Positions 15,614-24,722 of a stretch of DNA of 28,914 bases are shown piece by piece. The notes beneath the pieces are model-generated. The model had not been told where the DNA came from. It saw only the letters and a program-made list of their open reading frames with translations, and made no database searches. Origin of the DNA: JAAYAN01 sp964437215 (lineage in GTDB: Bacteria; Bacteroidota; Ignavibacteria; Ignavibacteriales; Melioribacteraceae); the NCBI GenBank assembly GCA_964437215.1, contig CAYTFZ010000025.1, forward strand, positions 1 to 28,914, written 5' to 3'. The first letter of the stretch is position 1; each line of letters opens with the position of its first letter. Both the position numbers and the translations under genes were made by a program.

Positions 15614-16692
15614 AACAGACAAAATTGTACAGCGTACATAAATCACTCGGAGCAAAAATAGTTGAATTTGCAGGTTTTTCTATGCCGATTCAGTATAATT
15701 CCATTATTGCTGAACACAAAGCAGTAAGAGAAACTGCCGGATTATTCGATGTTTCGCATATGGGTGAAATATTTATCCGCGGAAACAATGCGCTCGAGTT
15801 TATTCAGAATATTACAATTAACGATGCCTCGAAATTAGTGCCGGGGAAAATACAATATTCTGCAATGTGCTACCCCGACGGAGGGATAGTTGACGATCTT
15901 CTTGTTTATATGATTGAAGAAAACGAATATATGATTGTAGTTAACGCATCAAATAAAGATAAAGATTTTGACTGGATGATAAAAAACAATCACACAAGTG
16001 CCGAAATAACAGATTGCAGCGATGAATATTCACTTCTTGCTCTGCAAGGACCTCAATCCAAAAATGTACTTCAAAAGATTTGTAACCGCGAATTGAACCT
16101 CGAATATTATAATTTTTTTATGGCAAAAGTAGCTGATGAAGATGTTCTGGTTTCGAGAACAGGCTACACAGGCGAACCAGGATATGAACTATATTTTAAA
16201 GGTGACGAAGCAACTGCCGGAAAATTATGGAATACACTTATGAAAGCTGGCAAAGAGGAAGGATTGGTTCCCGCAGGGCTTGCTGCCCGCGATTCTTTAA
16301 GACTGGAGATGGGTTTTTCACTTTATGGAAATGATATAGACCGTACAACAAATCCAATTGAAGCAGGATTAGGATGGATTACAAAATTAAACAAACCTTC
16401 GTTTATCGGAAAAGAAGTTTTGCAAAAACTTAAAAACGATGGAACTTCAAGAAAACTTGCTGGGATTATTACAGACGAAAAATGTTTTCCTAGGAAAGGT
16501 TATACTATTACTTGCGATGGAAAAAAAATCGGTGAAGTTACCAGCGGTACAGTCAGTCCGGTTCTCGAAAAACCCATTGCTTTAGCATATGTTGAAAGTA
16601 AATATTCTGTAATAGGAACAAAAGTAAACTTCCTTATCAGGGAAAAAGAAATTCCTGCAATAATTTGCAAATATCCTTTTATAGAAAAATAA
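15610..16692 (+). CDS. gcvT: Aminomethyltransferase, T-protein of the glycine cleavage system
   Basis: GcvT takes the aminomethyl group from the H-protein and transfers it to tetrahydrofolate, releasing ammonia. The 360-aa product has GLFDVSHMGE (44-53), the substrate-binding Asp in GGIVDDLL (95-96), the SRTGYTGEPGYEL segment, GLAARDSLRLEMG and the C-terminal GEVTSGTVSP barrel. I start at ATG 15610, which overlaps the tal stop by 4 nt (ATGA); the open frame starts 7 codons further up, inside tal. The partner genes gcvH and gcvP are not in the window. comB follows after one base. Confidence 0.95.
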   Translation: MKQTKLYSVHKSLGAKIVEFAGFSMPIQYNSIIAEHKAVRETAGLFDVSHMGEIFIRGNNALEFIQNITINDASKLVPGKIQYSAMCYPDGGIVDDLLVYMIEENEYMIVVNASNKDKDFDWMIKNNHTSAEITDCSDEYSLLALQGPQSKNVLQKICNRELNLEYYNFFMAKVADEDVLVSRTGYTGEPGYELYFKGDEATAGKLWNTLMKAGKEEGLVPAGLAARDSLRLEMGFSLYGNDIDRTTNPIEAGLGWITKLNKPSFIGKEVLQKLKNDGTSRKLAGIITDEKCFPRKGYTITCDGKKIGEVTSGTVSPVLEKPIALAYVESKYSVIGTKVNFLIREKEIPAIICKYPFIEK

Positions 16693-16693
16693 T

Positions 16694-17431
16694 ATGAAAA
16701 TAAATGTACTTTTTTCGCCATTAAATATTGATGACCTGTATTTTACAGGGAAAACTACTGTAGTAATAGATGTTCTGCGAGCATCGACAACTATCTTAAC
16801 CGCACTATCGCGGGATGCGCGCGAAGTTATTCCTGTTAATACAATTGAATTTGCAATGAAAGTTTCGGGAAACGCTTTTGGCGGACAAACTCTGCTCGGC
16901 GGTGAAAGAAACACAAAAATGATAGAAGGCTTTACACTTGGAAATTCACCGCTTGAATACGATACGGACAGTATTTCAGGAAAGTCGATAATATTGTTTA
17001 CATCTAACGGAACAAAGGCCGTAGTTAAAGCAAAATTTTCGGAAAATCTTTTTATCGCCTGTTTTAACAATTTAAAAATTACTGCACAGTACGCCGCTTA
17101 TCTTGGCAACGATCTCGAAATTCTTTGCGCAGGTTCCAATGGAATGTTTTGTATAGAAGACTCAGTCTGTGCCGGTAAACTAATCCACGAAATAAGAAAT
17201 ATTAAAGATGATTTAACTATTACGGATGCAGCCAGGGCAAGTCTTGTTTTAAGCGAAACATTGGGTCTGGATGTATATAAAATGTTAAGCGAATGCGAAC
17301 ATGGACAGCTTCTTATAAAAAACGGTTTTGAAGAAGATATAAAATTTTGCGCCGAATTAAACAGCAATAATATTATTGCAAGTTTTAAAACCGGTGTGGT
17401 AAAAAAAACAGTTTTGCCCGATAATGATTAA
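16694..17431 (+). CDS. comB: ComB-like 2-phosphosulfolactate phosphatase
   Basis: ComB hydrolyses 2-phosphosulfolactate to sulfolactate, a step of coenzyme M synthesis in methanogens; bacterial homologues occur widely without the pathway. The 245-aa product has the family motifs VIDVLRASTT (24-33), GGERN (69-73), GFTLGNSP (79-86) and SNGT (104-107), and an expected length for the family. The acidic residues D26 and E71 are likely magnesium ligands. It is one base after gcvT and 23 nt before ftsK, with no other sulfonate gene around. The true substrate here is unknown. The family call is secure, the reaction less so. Confidence 0.85.
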   Translation: MKINVLFSPLNIDDLYFTGKTTVVIDVLRASTTILTALSRDAREVIPVNTIEFAMKVSGNAFGGQTLLGGERNTKMIEGFTLGNSPLEYDTDSISGKSIILFTSNGTKAVVKAKFSENLFIACFNNLKITAQYAAYLGNDLEILCAGSNGMFCIEDSVCAGKLIHEIRNIKDDLTITDAARASLVLSETLGLDVYKMLSECEHGQLLIKNGFEEDIKFCAELNSNNIIASFKTGVVKKTVLPDND

Positions 17432-17454
17432 ACTGCTTAGTTAAAAAAGTACCG

Positions 17455-19878
17455 ATGCGCTCAGAAAATAAACAAAAAAATCAAAAAACAATAAAAGACG
17501 AAAATATATTTCTTTCGGCAGAAAAAAAGAAAATTATTCTAGGGCTACTGATGTGTTTAATTTCAGTTTTAATTGCCCTGAGTATTTTTTCCTATTCCGG
17601 CTACGATAAAGCAAATCTTAAATATCAGTTTTCCGATCTGTTTACAGTTTTTTCCGATAATCCCGATGTTTTGCAAAGAATCGAGAGTACAAACAATTGG
17701 CTCGGCATTCTTGGGGCATATATATCTGATATTTTTATTAATTCTACAATCGGATATTTCTCAATTATTTTTGCAGTTATACTTTTTATCTGGGGATATG
17801 CTGTTTTAAAAAGCGATTTTTATAAATCTGCCGGATATATAAGCAATGCGCTTGTTGCTGCGGGAATTTTATTCGCTTCGTTTTTCGGAGTTCTTCAAGC
17901 GGATTTGAATATTTTAAACGACTATCCTGAGCTTTCCGGAAAAGTTGGTCTCTTTTTCGGTTCGGGCTTAAGCAGATTATTAGGCGGGTTAGGCGGATTG
18001 ATTCTTCTTGCGTTTTTAATGTTTATTGAAATCTTTCTTGTTTTTGATATTAAAATTGAAAAGATTTTTGCCGCTATAAGCGGATTTTTTAAAGATGATG
18101 AAACAAAAGAGGACAACAAAGAATTAAAAGCCCAGACAAATTTAGAAAAAATTAAAAAATTAAGAGTGGCGGAAGAAATTAAACCCGAGCAAACATATAC
18201 ATCAGAAGAAACTGAAGAAAAAAAAGAAACTACGATAAGGATTATTAATAAAAATAAAGAAGACCATATTACTGAAGAAGAACCGGCAAGAGAGAACTAC
18301 GACGATAAACAAATATTAAGCAAATCAGAAGAAGATAGTGAAATCAGCGCAGAAAGAAAATATGAAGCCGATGCACCGGAGCAATGGGAAGAAGAAATTA
18401 ATTTTACTCCTCCCGGGTTGACGCTTTTTGATAATGAAGACGGACAGATAGAAATTCCTGAAACTGAACTTAAAAAGAATGCTGCGCTTCTAAAAGAGAA
18501 ACTTTCGTTATTTGACATTGAAATTGAAGATATATCGGTTACTCCGGGACCGGTTGTAACGCTTTACGAAATTGTTCCCGCTCCGGGAGTTAAAATCAGC
18601 AGAATTGTAAGTCTCGAAAATGATATCGCTTTAGCTTTGGCTGCCCGTGGAATAAGAATTATCGCTCCGATTCCGGGAAAAAGCGCAATTGGTGTAGAAA
18701 TACCAAATGCCGTACCGTCTCTTGTAAGCGCAAGGTCGGTAATTTCGAAAATTAAAGAAAGTAAAAAAGAACTTCCGCTGGCTTTGGGAAAAACAATTTC
18801 GGGAGAAGTATATATAACCGATTTAGCCTCAATGCCACATCTTCTTATTGCCGGTTCAACCGGTTCGGGTAAAAGCGTCGGTATTAATATGATAATTACC
18901 AGCTTGCTTTATGCCAAGCATCCGTCCGAAATTAAATTTGCAATCATCGATCCAAAAAAAATAGAACTGTCGTTTTACCAGAAACTCAGCAGGCACTATT
19001 TAGCTGTTTCGCCGGACTTGGATGAAGAAATTATTACGAACCCTCAGAACGCATTGCTGCTGCTTAAAGCTGTTGAATATGAAATGGAAAAACGGTACGA
19101 TAAATTGGCTAAAGCAGGCGTAAGAAATATTGTAGATTATAATGAAAAAATTTCGAATCCCAAAAAGCGCCCGGCAGATACCGAAACAATGAAACATTTC
19201 AAGATGCCTTATATAGTTGTTGTAATTGATGAGCTTGCCGATCTTATGATGACTTCCGGAAAAGAAGTGGAAGAGCCTATTGCCCGGCTTGCACAGCTTG
19301 CCCGCGCTGTGGGAATTCATCTTATTGTTGCAACGCAGCGCCCATCGGTAAATGTTATTACAGGCGTGATCAAAGCAAATTTCAGCGCTCGTGTTGCTTA
19401 TCAAACAGCAACAAGAATTGATTCAAGAACTATCCTTGATATGAAAGGTGCCGAGCAGTTGCTTGGTCGCGGAGATATGCTCTTTTTACCAGGAGGGTCG
19501 CCTAAACCGGTAAGAATTCAAAATGCATTTATCTCAACAGACGAAGTTGAAAAGATTACGAATTTTATTCATACTCAAAAGGGTTATTCCCGCAGATATT
19601 TTCTGCCTTCGCTTGTTGAAAAGAAAACTGCAGACGGCGGCAGCGGACTTTCGGACATAGACCCCATGTTTGAAGAAGCTGCAAGGGTAATAGTTAGGCA
19701 TCAGCAAGGTTCGGTATCTCTTCTTCAAAGGAAATTAAAGTTAGGATATTCCAGGGCTGCCCGCATTGTAGATCAGCTTGAAGAAGCAGGAGTTGTGGGT
19801 CCTGCAGAAGGAAGCAAAGCCCGCGAAGTTATATGCGAAAACGAAGAACAATTAGAAACTATATTGAGATCATTATGA
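17455..19878 (+). CDS. ftsK: DNA translocase FtsK/SpoIIIE
   Basis: FtsK is a membrane-anchored ATP-driven pump that clears chromosomes from the division septum and activates dimer resolution. The 807-aa product has four predicted membrane segments (about 24-46, 98-119, 128-148, 175-200) and a polar linker (about 205-335). The motor follows, with Walker A GSTGSGKS (467-474) and Walker B VVVIDELAD (D592, E593), then a C-terminal winged-helix gamma domain (about 740-807) with SVSLLQRKLKLGYSRAARI that reads the polar KOPS sites. The linker is short compared with E. coli. Its stop overlaps the lolA ATG (ATGA); the ftsK-lolA pair is conserved in many Gram-negative bacteria. Confidence 0.95.
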   Translation: MRSENKQKNQKTIKDENIFLSAEKKKIILGLLMCLISVLIALSIFSYSGYDKANLKYQFSDLFTVFSDNPDVLQRIESTNNWLGILGAYISDIFINSTIGYFSIIFAVILFIWGYAVLKSDFYKSAGYISNALVAAGILFASFFGVLQADLNILNDYPELSGKVGLFFGSGLSRLLGGLGGLILLAFLMFIEIFLVFDIKIEKIFAAISGFFKDDETKEDNKELKAQTNLEKIKKLRVAEEIKPEQTYTSEETEEKKETTIRIINKNKEDHITEEEPARENYDDKQILSKSEEDSEISAERKYEADAPEQWEEEINFTPPGLTLFDNEDGQIEIPETELKKNAALLKEKLSLFDIEIEDISVTPGPVVTLYEIVPAPGVKISRIVSLENDIALALAARGIRIIAPIPGKSAIGVEIPNAVPSLVSARSVISKIKESKKELPLALGKTISGEVYITDLASMPHLLIAGSTGSGKSVGINMIITSLLYAKHPSEIKFAIIDPKKIELSFYQKLSRHYLAVSPDLDEEIITNPQNALLLLKAVEYEMEKRYDKLAKAGVRNIVDYNEKISNPKKRPADTETMKHFKMPYIVVVIDELADLMMTSGKEVEEPIARLAQLARAVGIHLIVATQRPSVNVITGVIKANFSARVAYQTATRIDSRTILDMKGAEQLLGRGDMLFLPGGSPKPVRIQNAFISTDEVEKITNFIHTQKGYSRRYFLPSLVEKKTADGGSGLSDIDPMFEEAARVIVRHQQGSVSLLQRKLKLGYSRAARIVDQLEEAGVVGPAEGSKAREVICENEEQLETILRSL

Positions 19879-20468
19879 AAATCATAAGCGTTTTATTTGT
19901 TTGTTTTATTATTTCGGCAATTTCCGGTCAGAATACAGATTTTGAAAAAATTAAAAACAAAATTACCAAACCAGAATGCATATACATAGAATTTGTTCAA
20001 AATGCAAAAATTGGCGGAAATAAGGCTGGTAGTTCGTTCAAGGCAAAGCTTTTCTTTAAAAAAGAAAATATGTATAAAGTTGAATTTAAAAAAAATATTA
20101 TAGTCTGCAACGGAAAAACATTGTGGAATTATAATAAAGATTTTAACAGGGTTGTAATAAATAGTCCCGACGACGAAAACACAATTTTTAATGTTCAAAA
20201 GCTTTTTGAAGAGCTGAATACTTATAAAATTACTGAAAACTCCGAAAAAAAAATGATAATACTTGAAGCGAAAAATTTGAATACAAGTTTTAAAAAAGTA
20301 AAAATATTTTATGATAAAGACTTTTCGATAGAAAAGCTTGAACTATTTGATTTAACCGACAATATTACTGAAGTAGAAATTAAAAAAATAAAATATAACG
20401 AAAATTACAGCGATGGTTTTTTTGAATTTACAGCTCCAAAAGGAAGTCAGGTAATTGACCTCAGATAA
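19875..20468 (+). CDS. lolA: LolA-like outer-membrane lipoprotein carrier
   Basis: LolA shuttles lipoproteins across the periplasm from the LolCDE complex to the outer membrane. The 197-aa product begins MKIISVLFVCFIISAISGQ, a signal peptide, and continues as a beta-rich chain with the LolA pattern: an F..K.NMYKVEF strand, ICNGKTLW-like (VCNGKTLWNYN), and a late SDGFFEFTAPKGSQVIDLR end. Sequence similarity in the family is low, so the call also rests on its place right after ftsK. I start at ATG 19875, sharing ATGA with the ftsK stop; the frame is open further upstream but would remove the signal peptide from the N-terminus. Confidence 0.82.
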   Translation: MKIISVLFVCFIISAISGQNTDFEKIKNKITKPECIYIEFVQNAKIGGNKAGSSFKAKLFFKKENMYKVEFKKNIIVCNGKTLWNYNKDFNRVVINSPDDENTIFNVQKLFEELNTYKITENSEKKMIILEAKNLNTSFKKVKIFYDKDFSIEKLELFDLTDNITEVEIKKIKYNENYSDGFFEFTAPKGSQVIDLR

Positions 20469-21531
20469 ACAGGAAAAATCCAAAAAAATAAAAAGTATAT
20501 TCGGATTTTTACTTCCGCTGCTGCTCACTGCGGTTTTCCTTTTTATTGCTTTCCGCAAAGTTGATGTTGCGGAATCATTCAGACTTTTATCCGAAATATC
20601 ATTAGCTTATTTTGCTTTATATTTTTTATTCTTTTGCCTTGGTAATTACTTAAGAGCTCTGCGTTGGAAATATATTCTTGACTCTGTTAAACCCGATACG
20701 AAAATATTAAACCTGCTCGGAGCAACAATGGTGGGATACGGTGTAAACTGTGTGCTTCCAAGGTTTGGAGAAATTTACAGACCTGCCTTTTTAGGAAAAT
20801 GGGAAAACATTTCGCGTTCATCGGTATTTGGAACGATTATAGTTGAAAGAATAATTGATTTACTGGCATTAGGTTTTTCAGTTTTAATAAGCGTAATGAT
20901 TTTTCCCGGAGATTTATATGCTGAGTTTCCTTGGCTGAAATCAACAGTAATTATAGGATTTGCATTTATGATTGCCTTAATTGTAATTGTAGTTCTTACG
21001 GTCAGGCTGAAACATCATTTCTACGATATTATTGTAAAAATTGCAGGTAAGCTATCGCACAAATTAGCCGATAAACTTGCATATTTATTTGATACTTTAG
21101 TTGAAGGTTTTACAAGTTTGAAAGGAATACGGAATCATATATTAACAATTTTTCTTACTATAGCAATTATGTGCGTTTATGCATACACTTCCTATTTAGG
21201 TTTTTATGTTCTCGGAATGCAGAATATTAAAGATATTTCATTTGCTATGGCATGGATTGTAATGTCCATAAGCGCCTTCGGTGTGGTAATTCCAACGCCC
21301 GGAAGTACAGGGTCTTATCACGCGTTCGTGATGGCAGTTTTAATTCAGATTCTCGCTTTTAACAACGAGATTAGCGGAGCATACGCTTTGTTTACTCATT
21401 TAGTTTCATATTTCTCATTTATATTATCTACTCTGTTTTTTGTATTTATAATTAACAGAATACGCGAAAAGTCGGGCATAAAAAAAGAAACATTTATAAG
21501 CGTTTTTCATTTGAATAAAGGTGATAATTGA
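20455..21531 (+). CDS. Flippase-like integral membrane protein (UPF0104/PF03706 type)
   Basis: This family shares the membrane domain of lysylphosphatidylglycerol synthase MprF, the part that flips the lipid. The 358-aa product has 7-8 membrane segments and the family signatures LRALRWKYIL, a N.VLPRFGEIYRPAF segment, IIVERIIDLLALG and PTPGSTGSYHAFV. The soluble aminoacyl-transfer domain of MprF is missing, so it cannot make lysyl-phosphatidylglycerol alone; lipid transport is inferred. It starts with TTG at 20455, with AGGAAG 9 nt upstream, and overlaps lolA by 14 nt. The next Met is about residue 90, well past the first membrane segments, so TTG is needed. Confidence 0.8.
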   Translation: MTSDKQEKSKKIKSIFGFLLPLLLTAVFLFIAFRKVDVAESFRLLSEISLAYFALYFLFFCLGNYLRALRWKYILDSVKPDTKILNLLGATMVGYGVNCVLPRFGEIYRPAFLGKWENISRSSVFGTIIVERIIDLLALGFSVLISVMIFPGDLYAEFPWLKSTVIIGFAFMIALIVIVVLTVRLKHHFYDIIVKIAGKLSHKLADKLAYLFDTLVEGFTSLKGIRNHILTIFLTIAIMCVYAYTSYLGFYVLGMQNIKDISFAMAWIVMSISAFGVVIPTPGSTGSYHAFVMAVLIQILAFNNEISGAYALFTHLVSYFSFILSTLFFVFIINRIREKSGIKKETFISVFHLNKGDN

Positions 21532-22169
21532 AATCAGCAATTATAATTACCGTAATTTTTCTTTGTCTGCCATTATATGCACAATACGATTTTTCAACAG
21601 GAATGGGTGTTAATTTAGTTAATACTCCTTCGCTGAATGATTATGTTGTTAATTTCAGGACGGCTGATAAGATGAAAGATTTTAACATTTCTGCCGAATA
21701 TTTTTTAGTCGGAGCAGTTAATATAAGTGAAAACTGGCAACTTGGTTTCGAATATACAGGAGCAGTTCAATCTTTCGAATCGAAATATCAAGGTGTTTCG
21801 GGTAATTATTCAATTGATTATTATGTTCATAAACCTTCGGTTTTAGCTTTTTACAAAATTCAGGGCGAAGGTTATATCTTAAAATTTGGAGCTGGCGGCG
21901 GATACAGAGTTTTTAATATTACTGAAAAAATCCACAATTCGAAAGATTATATTGCAAAAGGAGCCGGATTACTATTGAAGTTTGAAGGTCATACTTTGTT
22001 GGGAGGAAATTTTTATGCAGTTATTTCAGGAGTTCTGTTTCAGGATTTTTCGGGTGCAGCAGAAAACGGGAACGAGAAGTTACGTAACGAAATTACAAAA
22101 GAAGATGTAAATTTTAATACATTCGGGGCAGGGATTAAAATTGGTGTTTCATATTTTATAGGAAGATAA
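21528..22169 (+). CDS. Predicted outer-membrane beta-barrel protein
   Basis: The 213-aa product starts with a signal peptide (MKSAIIITVIFLCLPLYA, cut before QYD). It continues with alternating polar/hydrophobic strands rich in Gly, Tyr and Phe, such as WQLGFEYTG, YILKFGAGGGYRVF and a last strand FGAGIKIGVSYFIGR, as in small outer-membrane barrels. I recognise no named family. It begins at TTG 21528, overlapping the previous stop by 4 nt (TTGA), with AAAGGTG upstream. The next ATG would lose the signal peptide. It ends one base into uppP. Placement between a flippase-like protein and UppP suggests an envelope role, nothing more precise. Confidence 0.65.
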   Translation: MKSAIIITVIFLCLPLYAQYDFSTGMGVNLVNTPSLNDYVVNFRTADKMKDFNISAEYFLVGAVNISENWQLGFEYTGAVQSFESKYQGVSGNYSIDYYVHKPSVLAFYKIQGEGYILKFGAGGGYRVFNITEKIHNSKDYIAKGAGLLLKFEGHTLLGGNFYAVISGVLFQDFSGAAENGNEKLRNEITKEDVNFNTFGAGIKIGVSYFIGR

Positions 22170-23017
22170 TGGATATTTTACAAGCGATTATTTTAGGTGT
22201 TATTCAGGGACTTACAGAGTTTTTACCAGTTAGCAGTACGGGGCATTTAACAGTTGCCGGGAAAGTAATGGGTCTTATTTCTGAAGAAAATCCCGAAAGA
22301 TGGACAGCATTTATTGCAGTAATACAAGTCGGTACGTTGTTTTCAATCCTTACCTTCTTTTGGAAAGACATTCTTAACATTTCAAATGATTTTATAAAAG
22401 AAAATCTATTAAAGAGGAAAAATTTCAACGAACAGAGTCATAATTCGAAATTGGGCTGGTATATAATTCTGGGAAGTATTCCTGTTGTAGTTATCGGACT
22501 CGGTTTTAAGGATTTCATTGAAGGACATTTTACAAAAAACTTATATGTTATTTCCGGAAGTCTGATAGCTTTAGGGCTAATCCTTGCAGTTGCTGAAAAA
22601 ACCGGGAAATTTAATAGAAAACTTACAGATATTAAATGGTACGATGCGCTTATTGTAGGAATTGGCCAAAGTCTGGCACTTATTCCGGGATCATCAAGAT
22701 CGGGTACAACAATAACAGCTGGAATGTTTTTAGGTTTCGACCGTGAAACGGCAGCGCGTTTTTCGTTTTTGTTAAGCATTCCGGCAATTTTTGGCAGCGG
22801 ACTTTTAGAATTCTATAAATCACTTGAATATATTGATGGTTCAGGTCTTACAAATTTAATTATAGCAACAATTGCTGCTGCCATAAGCGGTTATTTAACT
22901 ATAGAATTTTTATTGCGGTTTCTGAGAAAGAATTCTACATTTATCTTTGTTTTTTACAGGATAATAATTGGAACGATTATACTATATTTAATTTATAACG
23001 GAATTATTTCTGCCTGA
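22169..23017 (+). CDS. uppP: Undecaprenyl-diphosphatase UppP/BacA
   Basis: UppP removes a phosphate from undecaprenyl pyrophosphate, recycling the lipid carrier for cell-wall and polysaccharide synthesis, and gives bacitracin tolerance. The 282-aa membrane protein has both active-site motifs: QGLTEFLPVSSTGH with Q13 and E17 (13-26), and GIGQSLALIPGSSRSGTT with R177 (164-181). About eight membrane segments are visible and the length is typical. Its ATG shares one base with the previous stop (TAATG), so it is probably translated together with the outer-membrane protein gene. Confidence 0.95.
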   Translation: MDILQAIILGVIQGLTEFLPVSSTGHLTVAGKVMGLISEENPERWTAFIAVIQVGTLFSILTFFWKDILNISNDFIKENLLKRKNFNEQSHNSKLGWYIILGSIPVVVIGLGFKDFIEGHFTKNLYVISGSLIALGLILAVAEKTGKFNRKLTDIKWYDALIVGIGQSLALIPGSSRSGTTITAGMFLGFDRETAARFSFLLSIPAIFGSGLLEFYKSLEYIDGSGLTNLIIATIAAAISGYLTIEFLLRFLRKNSTFIFVFYRIIIGTIILYLIYNGIISA

Positions 23018-23035
23018 AAATTAGGGGATTAAAAT

Positions 23036-24052
23036 TTGGCAAAAAGTGAAGCAATACACGGCTTACCGGAATTAGCAAAATATAAAACAGCAGAAAAAGC
23101 TTTGCCGGTTTATTTCTTTTGCGGTACCGACACTTATGCCATCGATACAGAAGTTAAAGAATTAATTAAATCATTTGAAAAGCTCGTATTATCAGAATTT
23201 GATAAAGAAACAATTACATCCGAAAAAAAAGATTCTATAGAATCGCTTATTGATTTAGCATATTCTTTCCCATTTGGCGGCGGAAAAAAAATTATAATTG
23301 TAGATGAATTTAAAAATTTTTCCAACCCGAAAGATTTAAAAAAGTATATCGATAATCCCTGCGAAACCACAATTTTGATTATTAAAGGTCCTGAAAAAGT
23401 AAATACTCTTTCTGAACCATATAAAACATTGGCTGTAAAGGGGTACATATTTCAGGCAAACAGCCTTAAAGGTTTGCAGCTTGCTTCGTGGTTAAAAAAC
23501 AAAGCAGATAAAGCGGGAATAAAAATATCGCAAGAATCAGCTGCTCTGTTAGTTGAAATAACCGGGGAAGAAAAATCGCTTCTGGAAATTCAGCTAATCA
23601 AATTAAACGATTACGTTGGCGACGGCAATGAGATTACCGCTGAATCAATTAGAAATTTTGCTTCTGCTACAAAAGAATATTCAATATTTGATCTTCAGGA
23701 TGCCTTGTCTGCCGGAAATAAAACGCAAAGCCTTAAAATTATTGACAATCTGATATCAAAAGGAACTGAAATCAGTATGATAATTTCGATGCTTTCAAAG
23801 TTTATATTAACAATTACGCGCGCAAAAGAGCTTCAAAAAAGTAATCTTAGCGATGACCAGGCAGCTTCCAAACTTTCAGTTGCACGGTATTATTATATTA
23901 AATGCAAAACATCGAAATATTTTAACAGATTCGAAAGATTGCAGACAGCCGTGCAAGCATTGCTTTCTGCCGATTTAAAATTAAAAACTTCGGCAATGAA
24001 TCCTAAATTAATAGCCGGTCTTTTAATAGCAGAAATTTTCAACGATAATTGA
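23036..24052 (+). CDS. holA: DNA polymerase III delta subunit
   Basis: HolA opens the sliding clamp as part of the clamp-loader complex. The 338-aa product has the start PVYFFCGTDTYAID (28-41), KKIIIVDEFKNF near residue 85, a degenerate AAA+ fold without a Walker A loop, and a C-terminal helical collar with the DLQDALSAGNK and FILTITRAKEL helices, as in the delta family. It begins with TTG at 23036, 8 nt after AGGGGA; there is no internal Met before about residue 240, so the TTG start is firm. It lies 18 nt after uppP and is the likely end of this run. Confidence 0.88.
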   Translation: MAKSEAIHGLPELAKYKTAEKALPVYFFCGTDTYAIDTEVKELIKSFEKLVLSEFDKETITSEKKDSIESLIDLAYSFPFGGGKKIIIVDEFKNFSNPKDLKKYIDNPCETTILIIKGPEKVNTLSEPYKTLAVKGYIFQANSLKGLQLASWLKNKADKAGIKISQESAALLVEITGEEKSLLEIQLIKLNDYVGDGNEITAESIRNFASATKEYSIFDLQDALSAGNKTQSLKIIDNLISKGTEISMIISMLSKFILTITRAKELQKSNLSDDQAASKLSVARYYYIKCKTSKYFNRFERLQTAVQALLSADLKLKTSAMNPKLIAGLLIAEIFNDN

Positions 24053-24127
24053 TACAAAAATTGATTCTTATTTGAATTAATGCAAAGTTTAATGAAACAA
24101 TTATAAAAATAAAAAGTATAAAAGATA

Positions 24128-24718
24128 TTGAAATTGAAACTGAATGATTTAACAGATGAACAGCTAATACTGGAATTTCAAGAAAATCAAACTCTTGAGG
24201 CTTACGAAATTCTTGTAAGGAGGTTTAAAGATCCTTTAATAAATTTTGTTTACAGATTTCTGGGAGATAAAGACGCCTGTGTAGATATTGTTCAGGATAC
24301 GATGATTAAATTGTATTTGCATAAAGATTCATATAAATCGTATGCTAAATTTTCAACGTGGATTTATACAATTGCCGGAAATCTGGCAAAAAACGAACTA
24401 AAAAGAAGAAAAAGAAGAACAATATTGTCGCTGCACGGAGGAAAGGAAAACGAAGATCGTCCGCTTGAAATTAAAGACGACATGTTTACTGCGCCGGATG
24501 TTGCAACAGACAGTGAAATTAAAAATGAAATAATTCAAAAAGCATTAATGAAAATAAAACCTATATACCGTGAACTTGTTATTTTAAGAGACATACAGGA
24601 ATTATCTTACGAAGAGATTTCCGATATGAAAAAAATGGCAATAGGAACAGTAAAATCGAGAATAAACCGAGGCAGAGCACAGCTGCAAAAATTGTTAAAA
24701 AATATTTATAAAGAGTAA
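24128..24718 (+). CDS. RNA polymerase sigma factor, ECF (SigE/RpoE-like)
   Basis: ECF sigma factors direct polymerase to a few stress or envelope promoters and are usually held by an anti-sigma partner. The 196-aa product has sigma region 2 (about 10-85) with DACVDIVQDTMIKLY and FSTWIYTIAGNLAKNELKRRKRR. A basic linker leads to region 4 (about 137-190) with RELVILRDIQELSYEEIS and the recognition helix IGTVKSRINRGRAQL. The start is uncertain: TTG at 24128 or TTG at 24134, neither with a good Shine-Dalgarno sequence, and no Met follows until region 2. A membrane protein gene begins 4 nt downstream, the usual sigma/anti-sigma layout. Confidence 0.88.
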   Translation: MKLKLNDLTDEQLILEFQENQTLEAYEILVRRFKDPLINFVYRFLGDKDACVDIVQDTMIKLYLHKDSYKSYAKFSTWIYTIAGNLAKNELKRRKRRTILSLHGGKENEDRPLEIKDDMFTAPDVATDSEIKNEIIQKALMKIKPIYRELVILRDIQELSYEEISDMKKMAIGTVKSRINRGRAQLQKLLKNIYKE

Positions 24719-24722
24719 GCCT

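Noticed and set aside
24093..24121. TGAAAC-17 nt-GTATAA before the sigma gene as an ECF autoregulated promoter
   Set aside because: It would start transcription almost on the TTG codon, and the -10 part does not match usual ECF motifs; AT-rich chance is more likely.
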